NCBI RefSeq assembly: GCF_016458235.1
Contig: NZ_JAEMHK010000011.1
Location: forward strand, 62,001 to 126,000
DNA: 64,000 nucleotides
DNA from: Geomonas propionica
Lineage (GTDB): Bacteria; Desulfobacterota; Desulfuromonadia; Geobacterales; Geobacteraceae
Direction of reading: 5' to 3'
Each line of letters begins with the position of its first letter. Positions within the stretch are counted from its first letter, which is position 1. The notes beneath the pieces were generated by a model. It was not told the origin of the DNA. It searched no databases and saw only the letters and a list, made by a program, of their open reading frames with translations. Both the position numbers and the translations under genes were made by a program. This document shows positions 17,846-25,658 of this stretch, in pieces.

Positions 17846-17977
17846 CTGAGGTCCTGGGTCTGGCTGGTTTGGAAACTGCAGCCTACACCAACGCCACTAA
17901 GATCACAACTTTAATTGCTTCTTGCCGGCGGTGCCAGAGTCACCCGGCGCGAGGCGTCCTGCTTTAAGGAGGTGCGC

Positions 17978-20026
17978 ATGCGGGTGGTTTACATGTTGTC
18001 GTCGCTGCTTTTTATGCTGTTTTTGGCGGGCTTTCCCTGCCTCGCCTCGGCGACCGGGGAGGGAGCCGTGGTGAGCCAGGAGATAGCGGTGAGCCTCGAT
18101 CCTGCGCGGCACGCTCTTTCCGGTGAAAGCCGCATTGTCTTCGCCCCCGGAAGCCGCAGGGTCCGTCTCAGGCTCGCCCGCCAGGCTCGCGTCGAGTCGG
18201 TACGCTGCACTGGTCGCGACCTTCCCTTCACATTCCGCTCCGGTGCGGTTGACCTGGAACTCCCCGAGGGGAAAGACAGCGTGGCGATCTCCTACCGGGC
18301 CAACTTCGACGACCAGGTCTCCCGACACCCCGCGGCGGGGGAGGACCCAAGCTACGGCGTCAACGCCACCATCGGCAGCGAGGGGACCTTCCTGGGGGGG
18401 GGCGCCTACTGGTACCCGGTGCCGGACCAGGTCCCCGCCAGCCGCAAGGTCGCCATCACGGCGCCGGCAGGAATCGAAGCCATCACCTTCGGCGCCCGGC
18501 TGGCCAGGGAAACCTCCGGCGACGCCACCCGATCGGTGTGGCAGGAGAACAACCCGGTCGGGGCTCTGTCGCTATGCGCCGGCCCGTACCTGGTCGAGGA
18601 GCGCAAGGCGGCGGGCATCACCCTCTACAGCTACTTCTACCGTGACAATGCGGAACTGGCGCCGCGCTACCTCGACGCTGCGGCGAAATACCTCACCCTG
18701 TACCAGGAGCTCTTCGGCCCCTATCCCTTCGAGAAATTCGCCGTGGTGGAGAACTTCTTTCCCACCGGCTACGGTTTTCCCTCCTTCACTCTGCTCGGCG
18801 GTTCCGTGATCAGGCTCCCCTTCATCGTCGACACCAGCCTCCCCCACGAGATCGCCCATTCCTGGTGGGGCAACGGGATCGATGTCAACCTCTCCGAAGG
18901 AAACTGGTGCGAGGGGCTGGTCACCTACCTGGCCGATTACCTCTTGAAGGAGCGCCGCTCGCAGGCCGAGGGGGCGGAATACCGCAGGCAACTCCTCATC
19001 GACTACGCCTCCCTGGTCACCCCTGACAACGATTTTCCGCTTACCGCCTTCGTAAGCCGCAATGACCCCGCCTCCCGGGCCATCGGCTACGGTAAGTCCG
19101 CCATGGTGTTCCACATGATCCGGTCCCGGATCGGGGACGCCGCCTTTTTCGGCGCGCTACGGGAGCTGGCGCGGCAGCGGATGTACCGCTCCGCCTCCTG
19201 GAGCGATCTTTTGCGCGGTTTCGAACAGAGGTCGGGCCGGGACCTCGCGCAGATCAGGCCGCTCATCGAGGGGAAGGGGGGGCCGCGGCTGGCGCTGAGC
19301 GACACGCAGAGCCGACGCTCCGGAGCCGGATGGAAGGTGAACGGGACGGTCAGGCAATCGCCGCCGTACTTCGCACAGGGGGTTCCGTTGCGCCTGGAGA
19401 GTTCGTCGGGGGCGGTTACCAGGCTCTTGCCGGTCCCGGCGCAGGATGCCACTTCCTTCGACCTCACGGCGCCGGGTGAGCCGCAGCGCCTCCTGCTCGA
19501 TCCCGACGCCGAGATCTTCCGTATCCTCTCTCCCGGCGAGATCCCGGCTACGGTGAACAGCGTCAAGGGGTCGGGCAACCTGATCGGGGTCATCACCCGG
19601 AGCTGCCGGGCCGAACGCGATAGTTTCCGCAGCTTTCTCTCCTCTCTCTCTCAGGCGAAGGCGGCAGTGGTCGACGAGGCGGATTTGAAACCGGCGCAGC
19701 TGGCAGGGCACGACCTTCTCTTTTGCGGACTCCCCCGCGATCGCTCGCTCTTGCCGACCGGCGCTGCAGCGGTCCTCCCCGCAGGCGAGGGGGGGGAGGG
19801 TGACATGCTCCGTTTCGCGGTGCTGCAGCGCAGCGCCCCGGCCAAGGGGGTGGTCGCGATCTTCGAGCCGGGATCGCAGGCGGCAGCCGCCGTCTATGGT
19901 CCCAAAGTGACCCACTACGGCAAATACGGCTACCTTCTCTTCTCAGGCGGTGCCAACCGCCGCAAGGCGACCGCTCCTCCCTCCGACGGCGAGGTCATGG
20001 TCCGCTTTGCGCATCCCACTCCCTAG
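17978..20026 (+). CDS. Exported M1-family zinc metallopeptidase
   Basis: This protein of 682 residues has a signal peptide (RVVYMLSSLLFMLFLAGFPCLASA). Gluzincin active-site residues are visible: HEIAH in 'SLPHEIAHSWWGNG' and a downstream glutamate in 'GNWCEGLVTYLADYL'. The spacing is HExxH-x17-E, one residue short of the usual M1 x18. The canonical GAMEN substrate loop is replaced by 'VVENFFPTGYGFPSFTLLGG', as in a divergent M1 subgroup. The last 200 residues form a beta-rich C-terminal domain. ATG 17978 is preceded by AAGGAGGTGCGC; longer in-frame starts upstream lack support. A single transcription unit, probably periplasmic; the substrate is unknown. Confidence 0.85.
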   Translation: MRVVYMLSSLLFMLFLAGFPCLASATGEGAVVSQEIAVSLDPARHALSGESRIVFAPGSRRVRLRLARQARVESVRCTGRDLPFTFRSGAVDLELPEGKDSVAISYRANFDDQVSRHPAAGEDPSYGVNATIGSEGTFLGGGAYWYPVPDQVPASRKVAITAPAGIEAITFGARLARETSGDATRSVWQENNPVGALSLCAGPYLVEERKAAGITLYSYFYRDNAELAPRYLDAAAKYLTLYQELFGPYPFEKFAVVENFFPTGYGFPSFTLLGGSVIRLPFIVDTSLPHEIAHSWWGNGIDVNLSEGNWCEGLVTYLADYLLKERRSQAEGAEYRRQLLIDYASLVTPDNDFPLTAFVSRNDPASRAIGYGKSAMVFHMIRSRIGDAAFFGALRELARQRMYRSASWSDLLRGFEQRSGRDLAQIRPLIEGKGGPRLALSDTQSRRSGAGWKVNGTVRQSPPYFAQGVPLRLESSSGAVTRLLPVPAQDATSFDLTAPGEPQRLLLDPDAEIFRILSPGEIPATVNSVKGSGNLIGVITRSCRAERDSFRSFLSSLSQAKAAVVDEADLKPAQLAGHDLLFCGLPRDRSLLPTGAAAVLPAGEGGEGDMLRFAVLQRSAPAKGVVAIFEPGSQAAAAVYGPKVTHYGKYGYLLFSGGANRRKATAPPSDGEVMVRFAHPTP

Positions 20027-20033
20027 AACAGTT

Positions 20034-20065
20034 TCCGGCGCCTCCCCTGACCTGGGGGCGCCGGA
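20034..20065. terminator. Hairpin terminator after the M1 peptidase
   Basis: TCCGGCGCC-TCCCC (20034-20047) and GGGGG-CGCCGGA (20054-20065) form an almost perfect GC-rich stem with a 6-base loop, starting eight bases after the stop codon. The T run is weak (ATTCCCC). Confidence 0.65.
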
Positions 20066-20138
20066 TTCCCCACCTTTCGTTCCGTGCCCTCCCCGCATCG
20101 CCTTGTATTAAAATTGATTTTTTTGAATTAAAAATTAC

Positions 20139-20165
20139 TTAAGTTATGCTTGCCCGCGTCGATAA
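20139..20165 (+). promoter_or_regulatory. Sigma-28 (FliA) flagellar promoter
   Basis: TTAAGTTA (20139-20146), exactly 11 bases, then GTCGATAA (20158-20165). The consensus is TAAAGTTT-N11-GCCGATAA, so this differs at few positions and has perfect spacing. It lies about 127 bases upstream of the flagellin start codon. This places the flagellin in the late class of flagellar genes. Confidence 0.85.
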
Positions 20166-20291
20166 GCAGTCTATCGTGCGCGCGGAGGGGGCGCCGGACT
20201 GGCCACTCTGCGACCTTTTTCCGTGCGAGCAGCGCCAACGGTTGGAAAACCACCGGCAGAACGCCGGGTCGCCCAGAAAAGGAGTTACGCC

Positions 20292-21110
20292 ATGACAGTA
20301 AGTGATATCTCTTTGACCGCCGGCATGAGGACCAACCTTCTGTACCTGCAGAACACAAGCCAGCTGCTGAACCGGACCCAGCAGAGGCTTTCCTCCGGGA
20401 AGAAGGTGAACAGCGCCCTAGACAACCCCACCAACTACTTCGCCGCCCAGAACGCCAACCAGCGCGCGAGCGACCTCTCTGACCGCAAGGACGGCATGTC
20501 CGAGGCGGTGCAGACGGTTAACGCGACCAATGCGGGGATCACCGCCATCACCGGTCTCATCAACGCCGCCAAAGGCGTGGCGCAGTCCGCCCTCTCCACC
20601 AGCGACACCACCGTCCAGTCGAAGCTGGCGAACCAGTACAACACCATCCGCAGTCAGATCGATAACCTCTCTTCCGACTCCGGCTACCGCGGCCTCAACC
20701 TGTTGAGCTCGATCAACACCCTCACCGTCAACTTCAACGAGGACGCCAGCTCGACCCTGGACGTGGTCGGCTTCGTGGCCAGTTCCAGCGGCCTTAGCCT
20801 CACCGCGGCCAGCGGCAGCTGGCAGACCGTTTCTGATATCACCACGGACACCGCCAAGATGGACACCGCCATCTCGACCCTCAGGGTCAACACACAGGCG
20901 CTGGCCGCCAACCTGAACATCATCACCACCCGCCAGAGCTTCACCGACGAGATGATCAATACCCTGCAGACCGGCGCCGACAACCTGACCCTCGCCGACA
21001 TGAACGAGGAAGGCGCCAACATGCTCATGCTGCAGACCCGCCAGTCGCTGGGCACCACCTCGCTCAGCCTCTCGTCGGCGGCCGCCCAGTCCATCCTCAA
21101 GCTGTTCTAG
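20292..21110 (+). CDS. fliC: Flagellin (short form)
   Basis: This is the filament subunit of the flagellum. At 272 residues it is short, with conserved helical D0/D1 ends and a small middle region. The N-terminal segment includes 'LLYLQNTSQLLNRTQQRLSSG' and 'KVNSALDNPTNYF', the typical flagellin 'LSSGKKINSA-DNP' region. The C-terminus is 'NEEGANMLMLQTRQSLG' followed by 'LSLSSAAAQSILKLF'. The central 150-200 stretch (VNFNEDASSTLDVVGF) replaces the variable D2/D3 domains. ATG 20292 follows AAAGGAG; a longer frame from 20223 has no support. It is driven by the sigma-28 promoter at 20139. No other flagellar genes are nearby, so this is an isolated flagellin locus. Confidence 0.94.
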   Translation: MTVSDISLTAGMRTNLLYLQNTSQLLNRTQQRLSSGKKVNSALDNPTNYFAAQNANQRASDLSDRKDGMSEAVQTVNATNAGITAITGLINAAKGVAQSALSTSDTTVQSKLANQYNTIRSQIDNLSSDSGYRGLNLLSSINTLTVNFNEDASSTLDVVGFVASSSGLSLTAASGSWQTVSDITTDTAKMDTAISTLRVNTQALAANLNIITTRQSFTDEMINTLQTGADNLTLADMNEEGANMLMLQTRQSLGTTSLSLSSAAAQSILKLF

Positions 21111-21118
21111 AACCTGCC

Positions 21119-21144
21119 GGCGGGATGGCCCAGGCCATCCCGCC
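21119..21144. terminator. Perfect hairpin between flagellin and downstream small gene
   Basis: GGCGGGATGGCC (21119-21130) and GGCCATCCCGCC (21133-21144) are perfect complements separated by CA. There is no T run, so it could partly terminate or stabilise the flagellin message rather than stop all readthrough into the small gene. Confidence 0.6.
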
Positions 21145-21166
21145 CTCTGCATAACAAGGAGCGGCT

Positions 21167-21418
21167 ATGGACTACTCTGATTCAAGTCAGCCCGGTCAGG
21201 CGTTATTGCAGCCGCAGGAAAATGCCTGTTGCAACAGCGCGGCAGGTTCCGCGTTCCACACACCGGACCTGCCACCATCCGCGGACCAAGGCTCCTCGGT
21301 TCACGATCTCAGGGAGGAAGCAGCCAACATGCTGCGCCTGGCACGTGCCCATGAAGGGGGTGGCACCCCCTTGAGCATCTCTTCGAGGCAGGCCCGGGTG
21401 GTTTTGGGACAGTTCTAG
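21167..21418 (+). CDS. Mini-protein with flagellin C-terminal (D0) homology
   Basis: This 83-residue protein has a good Shine-Dalgarno (AAGGAG at 21156-21161) before ATG 21167. The last 39 residues align without gaps to the last 39 residues of the flagellin encoded just upstream: 'REEAANMLRL' against 'NEEGANMLML', and 'PLSISSRQARVVLGQF' against 'SLSLSSAAAQSILKLF'. I count 17 identities in 39. The first 44 residues (Ser/Gln/Pro-rich, with a CC pair) have no flagellin resemblance. It could be the remnant of a second flagellin gene, or a functional peptide that uses the D0 helix to join the filament or to bind a flagellin chaperone. The intact ribosome site and short, clean frame favour expression, but this is not proven. 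Confidence 0.68.
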   Translation: MDYSDSSQPGQALLQPQENACCNSAAGSAFHTPDLPPSADQGSSVHDLREEAANMLRLARAHEGGGTPLSISSRQARVVLGQF

Positions 21419-21548
21419 CCGCCACCCGGATAACCAGCCGCCAGACCAGTTTATTGATAAGGGAGGTGTGAATATTGCACACGTTTTTTCATCATGAGTC
21501 CCTGAGAAAAACGGTCAGTAACAGACGCTGCGGCGCGAGGGGGCGGGT

Positions 21549-21755
21549 ATGCTGGTTCAAGTGCATTGGACAAACAAAAGGTACGATTACGTGAAGGACT
21601 ATATGCTGAATAGTCTGATCGAGGCCGGCGTCGTCTCAAGGTTTTTGCGCTCTTCCGGTTGGGTGACGGTCGGCGTAGATCCGGTCCGGTCGTCTCGAAG
21701 CAAAAAGCCCTACCAGGGGCCTGAGCGAAGGCAGATGGGAAAAGCCGCCGCTTAA
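21549..21755 (+). CDS. Small GSU3473-like protein
   Basis: This 68-residue protein reads 'VQVHWTNKRYDYVKDYMLNS', then 'EAGVVSRFLRSSGWVTVGVD', then 'YQGPERR' near the end. This arrangement matches, from memory, the 'GSU3473 family' of small proteins typical of Geobacter, all ending in a YxGPERR-like motif. The function is unknown; the basic tail could bind nucleic acid or membranes. The ribosome site before ATG 21549 is weak (GGGGGCGGG). Confidence 0.7.
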   Translation: MLVQVHWTNKRYDYVKDYMLNSLIEAGVVSRFLRSSGWVTVGVDPVRSSRSKKPYQGPERRQMGKAAA

Positions 21756-22110
21756 AAGTGGAATTGTCGGACTCCTTTACACATGCCATGCACCATGTCG
21801 GATTCCTTGACAAAAGCAACCGAACAAAGGGGAGCAGCCCACTTTGTTCGGTGAATTCGGACTTTCTGTTTCCCATATGCGGTTTCGACGGCGTCTTCAG
21901 TAGAGGGCGCCTTTTTTTATGCGGTCATCTGTCTTTTTCCCAAACTCGGGGGGAAGATATCTTCTCGCAGGACATCCTCCAGAGGACGCCTTTTCTTATG
22001 CGCGCTTGATTTACGCTGAGTACCGACACGGTTCCTGGTTCTGGCAGCGCCGCAGGGGGCTTCGTTGGGTAGTCCGGGATTCTCCCGTCACCGGTGCTGA
22101 ATGACGCAAA
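21756..22110. other. Gene-free stretch with three hairpins, two of them T-tailed and alike
   Basis: The first hairpin is the perfect inverted repeat ACCGAACAAAG (21819-21829) / CTTTGTTCGGT (21842-21852). Two similar segments follow, about 80 bases apart. One is at 21891-21926 (GGCG...GGGCGCC, then T7 and ATGCGG). The other is at 21972-22005 (CATCCTC...GAGGACGCC, then TTTTCTTATGCGC). Each can fold into a stem followed by T residues and looks like a plus-strand terminator. No coding capacity is convincing here. Confidence 0.5.
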
Positions 22111-22137
22111 AGGCGGTGTCACCAAGTGACACCGCCT
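22111..22137 (-). terminator. Terminator of the first PEP-CTERM gene
   Basis: AGGCGGTGTCAC (22111-22122) and GTGACACCGCCT (22126-22137) form a perfect 12-pair stem with loop CAA. Read on the minus strand it is followed by TTTTGC, as expected for the end of the gene at 22170-22859. Confidence 0.85.
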
Positions 22138-22169
22138 CATTGTTTCCGGCCGAATATTTCTATTCGATA

Positions 22170-22859
22170 CTAGACGTTTCTGCGGCGTTTGCCATAGATG
22201 GCAAGGCCAAGGAACCCGGTGCCAAGCAGCAGCAAGGTTGCCGGTTCCGGTACCACCGGCGGACCGCTCTGAGCGTCGTGAGAGAAAGGTGCAAATTCAG
22301 TTACCTGAGTGCCGTCGACGTTGTAGAGATCGAAGTGGAGAAGGTAGCCGCTGTCCAACCCGGTAACGTCAACCGCGAAGCTTTTCCAGTACTGGGTAAC
22401 CCCGTTTGCCGTACTTCCATCCTGCGTGTTTATCGCAGGGTTCAGGAAGTCGGAGCCTGAAAACTGGAAATCTTTTTCGATGAAGTAAGTCGGGAAAATG
22501 CCATGTCCCGGCAGGTCATCTTGCTTGAGGTACGCGAGCGGGGGAGTGCCGTAGCTCATGTCCGCCGTTACGTCGTAGCTGGTCCCGGCGAAGCTGAAGC
22601 TGCCCAGGCTTGCTGAGGTGTCAACCTTACTGCCGTTGGCGGTAAGGAGCGCTACCGAGATCCAGTAGGTGTCGGAGATCGGATTGCCAGCGTCCGGAAC
22701 AAGGTATGCCTTCAGGTCGAAGGTCGGGCTGCTGGCAATGGTCGTTTCGGTGATGGGGTCATAGTAGCCGCCGTCTATGCCGAGTTGAAGAGTTGGGACT
22801 GCATAGGCGTTGATGGCCATTGTTAGAAGCAGTGCAGTAGCTAGAAGAAACTTTCTCAT
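22170..22859 (-). CDS. PEP-CTERM sorting-signal protein
   Basis: This 229-residue exported protein is a substrate of the exosortase system. It has an N-terminal signal peptide (RKFLLATALLLTMAINAYA). The C-terminus has the PEP-CTERM signal in order: 'VPEP' at about 203, a hydrophobic helix 'ATLLLLGTGFLGLAIYG' and a basic tail KRRRNV. The middle is beta-rich with Gly/Ser/Thr/Tyr and the motif 'FSFAGTSYDVTADMSYG'; no catalytic domain is seen. The family's sorting signal is processed by exosortase, whose gene is at 43396 (family knowledge). It is preceded by AAGGAGGT and a sigma-54 promoter at 22909. Confidence 0.92.
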   Translation of the reverse strand: MRKFLLATALLLTMAINAYAVPTLQLGIDGGYYDPITETTIASSPTFDLKAYLVPDAGNPISDTYWISVALLTANGSKVDTSASLGSFSFAGTSYDVTADMSYGTPPLAYLKQDDLPGHGIFPTYFIEKDFQFSGSDFLNPAINTQDGSTANGVTQYWKSFAVDVTGLDSGYLLHFDLYNVDGTQVTEFAPFSHDAQSGPPVVPEPATLLLLGTGFLGLAIYGKRRRNV

Positions 22860-22908
22860 GGCTTGTTACCTCCTTTTGGGACCTATGAGTACTGTTGCTG
22901 AGGTGTGG

Positions 22909-22924
22909 TGCAAGCCGGGTGCCA
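22909..22924 (-). promoter_or_regulatory. Sigma-54 (-24/-12) promoter of PEP-CTERM gene
   Basis: On the minus strand TGGCAC-N5-TTGCA occupies 22924-22909, an exact match to the sigma-54 consensus with GG and GC ten bases apart. It lies 50 bases upstream of the ATG of the PEP-CTERM gene. Sigma-54 needs an enhancer-binding activator; in XrtA systems this is usually PrsR, which is not encoded in this window. Confidence 0.88.
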
Positions 22925-23011
22925 ATCCGCAAGTCGTTGATTTTGTAGCCTCGGGGGGAGCACTCGATCCCGAGTGTAAATTATGCCGACATGCATCTCC
23001 CCGCAGGCCCT

Positions 23012-23728
23012 CTACCAGTAATGCCAGTTTCCGGTGTGGAGCACGTACAGGCTGAGGGCGAGATTGGTGACCGCATGGGCAAGTACGCACTGCATGAGGC
23101 TGTGTGTCCGGTACAGCACGATGCTGTATGCCGCGCCGGCAATGACCCCTGCCGCGAACTGGTGGTGTTCTAGACCAAAGAGAAGTGAAGCCGCGAGAAA
23201 GGACCCCCAGGTGAACCGCCCAAGCGGCACTCTTTCGAAGGCCGGGTCGATGATGTAGCGCAGCAGGAAGGAGCGCCAGAACAGTTCCTCCATGACCGGG
23301 ACGACGATGAAGGCCCCAGTCACCCGTGTCGCAACCATCACTGCGCGGACCGCCCCCTCCGGAAAGAGGGCCGGGTCGAAGCCGGCCGGCCTGGGTATAA
23401 GAGGCAAAGTCACGGGGATGTTGATCCACAGCACAAAGATCGCCATACCTGTCGCAATTGAGGCTGATGAAGTCTCGAGGCGCATCAGATCCTTTAGCTG
23501 CAACTCGCCGTAGTGACTACGCCACAGATACAAAAGCAGCGCGACGGACAGGACCTTGACGGGGTACAGGGCATGCAGCGCAAGTTGCGGGCTGGCAAGC
23601 AACTGGTGCCCGGCCAGAAGGCGCACCACTTCATCAAGGCCGATGAAGACCATGAAGATGGCGAAGGGGAGGACGCGGTACAAGGTGCCGCGGTCCAAGC
23701 GCGTGATTTTGGCAGTAAGCTCGATCAT
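23012..23728 (-). CDS. CAAX-protease-like (CPBP) membrane protein of the PEP-CTERM system
   Basis: This 238-residue polytopic membrane protein has about six to seven hydrophobic segments. The CPBP (Abi/CAAX protease) motifs are in order: 'MEELFWRSFLLRYI' (EE-x3-R), 'FGLEHHQFAAGV' (F-x3-H), then 'LAHAVTNLAL' (H-x3-N). A subgroup of CPBP proteins recurs in exosortase genomes ('CAAX prenyl protease-related' of PEP-CTERM loci, from memory), and the location between PEP-CTERM genes supports that. It probably works in membrane-linked peptide processing or quality control of sorted proteins, but no substrate is known. Confidence 0.85.
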   Translation of the reverse strand: MIELTAKITRLDRGTLYRVLPFAIFMVFIGLDEVVRLLAGHQLLASPQLALHALYPVKVLSVALLLYLWRSHYGELQLKDLMRLETSSASIATGMAIFVLWINIPVTLPLIPRPAGFDPALFPEGAVRAVMVATRVTGAFIVVPVMEELFWRSFLLRYIIDPAFERVPLGRFTWGSFLAASLLFGLEHHQFAAGVIAGAAYSIVLYRTHSLMQCVLAHAVTNLALSLYVLHTGNWHYW

Positions 23729-24013
23729 AATGACAGTAATTTAAGCATACCGCCGGTGCCCTGTCCATCTGCGCAGTTGGCGGCCTAGGTTGATACTAAA
23801 CGGTTCTCGCGGGGTATGTGTCAGGGAGCAAAATTGAAGGGCCACTGCCTCTGTGGAATCTTTCACATAGAGCATCCGGGACAGTTGCTGTATTTTTTCG
23901 ACGCTGTAGACTAAGTCATCATGGCCATTTCTGCTGTCACATACAGAAGTGAATCTTCTTCAAAAGCGCGGCACTGACTTCGAGAGGAAGCTGTCTTCGC
24001 GCCGCGGGGGGAA

Positions 24014-25096
24014 ATGAGCAAACCGTCCATCACCGTCATCGATTCCCCCCCCGAGTTGCTCTCCCTCGCGCCTTCCTGGAGCGAACTGCTGAGCGCCTCG
24101 GTTTCCGACAGCGTGTTTCTCACCTGGGAGTGGATTTCCTCCTGGGTCGAGAGTTGCCTTGGAGCGAACCGCAGGCTTTTCGTGCTTGCCTTTCAGGACA
24201 AGGGGCACTTGGTCGGGTGCGCCCCGTTCTACATAGAGACCGGCCACGGCATGCTCCCGTTGCGCACTGTCCGCTTCCTGGGAGGGCCGGAGGGGGGAAG
24301 CGACTACCTGGACGTCGTTTGCCGCAAGGGATGCGAGCGTGAGATCGCCGACCGGTTGTACGACTTTCTCATGGGTGAGGGGCGGCAGGCATGGGATCTG
24401 CTGCACCTGCAGGATATCCCCGCCGAATCGGTTTTCCTGCTTCGCTTTTTGAACAGGCTCGATGAGGAGGGAAAACATGCAGAACTCGGCTGCAAAGCCT
24501 TCTGTCCGGTAACCTCCCTCAAGGGACTGCGGGACGGTTGGCCTGCTGCGGCAAGCGACGGCTGCAGGAAGAAGTTCGTCAGGGAACTGGCCGTGCTGGA
24601 GCGGGAAGGGGGCGTGGAACACACCGTGCAGATGGTCGGTCCCTCCTGCTCCGAGCTTGAGAGCTTCTTCAGCTTCTATGAGAGGGTAAGCGGCAGGTCC
24701 GGGGAGAGGCTGCGCCCCATCCTGCAGGGGTTCCGTAACCGGCGCGCGGGAAACCCGCTTCGGGTAGACACCCTTGCGGTGGACGGCAGGGAGATCGCGG
24801 CGCTGCTCCATTTCGACTACAAAAACGAACTTTTTTTATACCTGGTGGCGGTGGACAAGGGCTTCAACCCCAGGATCAGCGCAGGGCATCTGCTGTTGGG
24901 GAAGTGCATCCTGAGCGCCCTGGAGCAGGGGTACGGCAGCTACGACTTTCTCAAGGGGGATGAGGCGTACAAGTTCCACTGGGCCGCCGGGGGCAGGCGT
25001 ACGCTGCAGCTGAGGCTGTGGCGCAAGTCGCCAGCCGGCGTGGCCGCGGCAATGTGGGGAATGGCCCGCCAGGCGGGGAAGCTGCTGCTTAGGTAG
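24014..25096 (+). CDS. GNAT/FemAB-fold acyltransferase (CelD-like)
   Basis: This 360-residue protein belongs to the GNAT-like family once called 'cellulose biosynthesis protein CelD' (Acetyltransf_6). The first domain includes 'FLTWEWISSWVESCLG', a W-rich block that is characteristic. The second includes 'FFSFYERVSGRSGERLRPIL' and 'FLYLVAVDKGFNPRISAGHLL', and then 'YGSYDFLKGDEAYKFHWAAG', the conserved 'YDFLxGDExYKxxW' motif. Such enzymes are common in exopolysaccharide loci and probably add an acyl group to a sugar or lipid-linked glycan. First gene of a forward four-gene run ending at 28007. Confidence 0.86.
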   Translation: MSKPSITVIDSPPELLSLAPSWSELLSASVSDSVFLTWEWISSWVESCLGANRRLFVLAFQDKGHLVGCAPFYIETGHGMLPLRTVRFLGGPEGGSDYLDVVCRKGCEREIADRLYDFLMGEGRQAWDLLHLQDIPAESVFLLRFLNRLDEEGKHAELGCKAFCPVTSLKGLRDGWPAAASDGCRKKFVRELAVLEREGGVEHTVQMVGPSCSELESFFSFYERVSGRSGERLRPILQGFRNRRAGNPLRVDTLAVDGREIAALLHFDYKNELFLYLVAVDKGFNPRISAGHLLLGKCILSALEQGYGSYDFLKGDEAYKFHWAAGGRRTLQLRLWRKSPAGVAAAMWGMARQAGKLLLR

Positions 25097-25125
25097 GGCG
25101 TGCAGGTACGGTGATGGAGGATGCC

Positions 25126-25647
25126 ATGGAAGGGCTAAGGACGTGTCAACTTCAGGTGGTCTATCAGTCAGGTCATCCCCTAACCCTCTTCGACAGGGCG
25201 AGGACCTTTGCGCTGCGCATCAACAGCGCCATCAAGCGTCGCCTGGTCAGCCGCTTCAGCGGCATACAAGAGATCAGTGCCGGGGGTGCGTCGGTGATAA
25301 ACCGTACCGCCAATCTCCTCTCATCGGCTCATGGAGGGTGCTTCCAGCCGGGGGAACTGGTCGAGGTGTTGACGGCTGAGGAGATCCTGCGCACGCTGGA
25401 CGGCAACAACTGCTGCGGGAAGTTGCAGTTTATGCCGGGCATGTGGCGTTTCGCGGGAAAGCGGTTCACCGTGCTGAAACCGGTGAAGACCATGTTCGAC
25501 GAGCGTGCCTGGAAGATGGTGCGGGTAAAGGACACCCTCGTACTGAGGGATGTCATCTGCGACGGCGCCGAGCTCTACGACAAGGAGGGGTGTGACCGCT
25601 GCTGCTACTACTTTTGGAAGACCGACTGGCTGCGCAAGGTCCACTAG
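25126..25647 (+). CDS. Conserved hypothetical protein with cysteine-rich C-terminus, exopolysaccharide-locus family
   Basis: This 173-residue protein carries no domain name I know. ATG 25126 has GGAGG five bases upstream; in-frame ATG and GTG codons further up are less likely. Visible blocks are 'FQPGELVEVLTAEEILRTLD' (about residues 74-93), 'CCGKLQFMPGMWRFAGKRF', 'VRVKDTLVLRDVICDGAEL' and finally 'CDRCCYYFWKTDWLRKV'. Cysteines in 'VICDG' and 'CDRCC' are well placed to bind a metal. I recall similar proteins beside GNAT/FemAB acyltransferases in polysaccharide clusters of rhizobia and cyanobacteria, so a role in glycan decoration is likely but inferred. It starts 29 bases after the first acyltransferase. 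Confidence 0.72.
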   Translation: MEGLRTCQLQVVYQSGHPLTLFDRARTFALRINSAIKRRLVSRFSGIQEISAGGASVINRTANLLSSAHGGCFQPGELVEVLTAEEILRTLDGNNCCGKLQFMPGMWRFAGKRFTVLKPVKTMFDERAWKMVRVKDTLVLRDVICDGAELYDKEGCDRCCYYFWKTDWLRKVH

Positions 25648-25658
25648 CGGGGTGCGGG

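Noticed and set aside
22005-22110. Possible second c-di-GMP riboswitch near the PEP-CTERM gene
   Set aside because: No GGGACGCAAAGCC-like core or GNRA-capped stem was found; the hairpins there fit terminators better.
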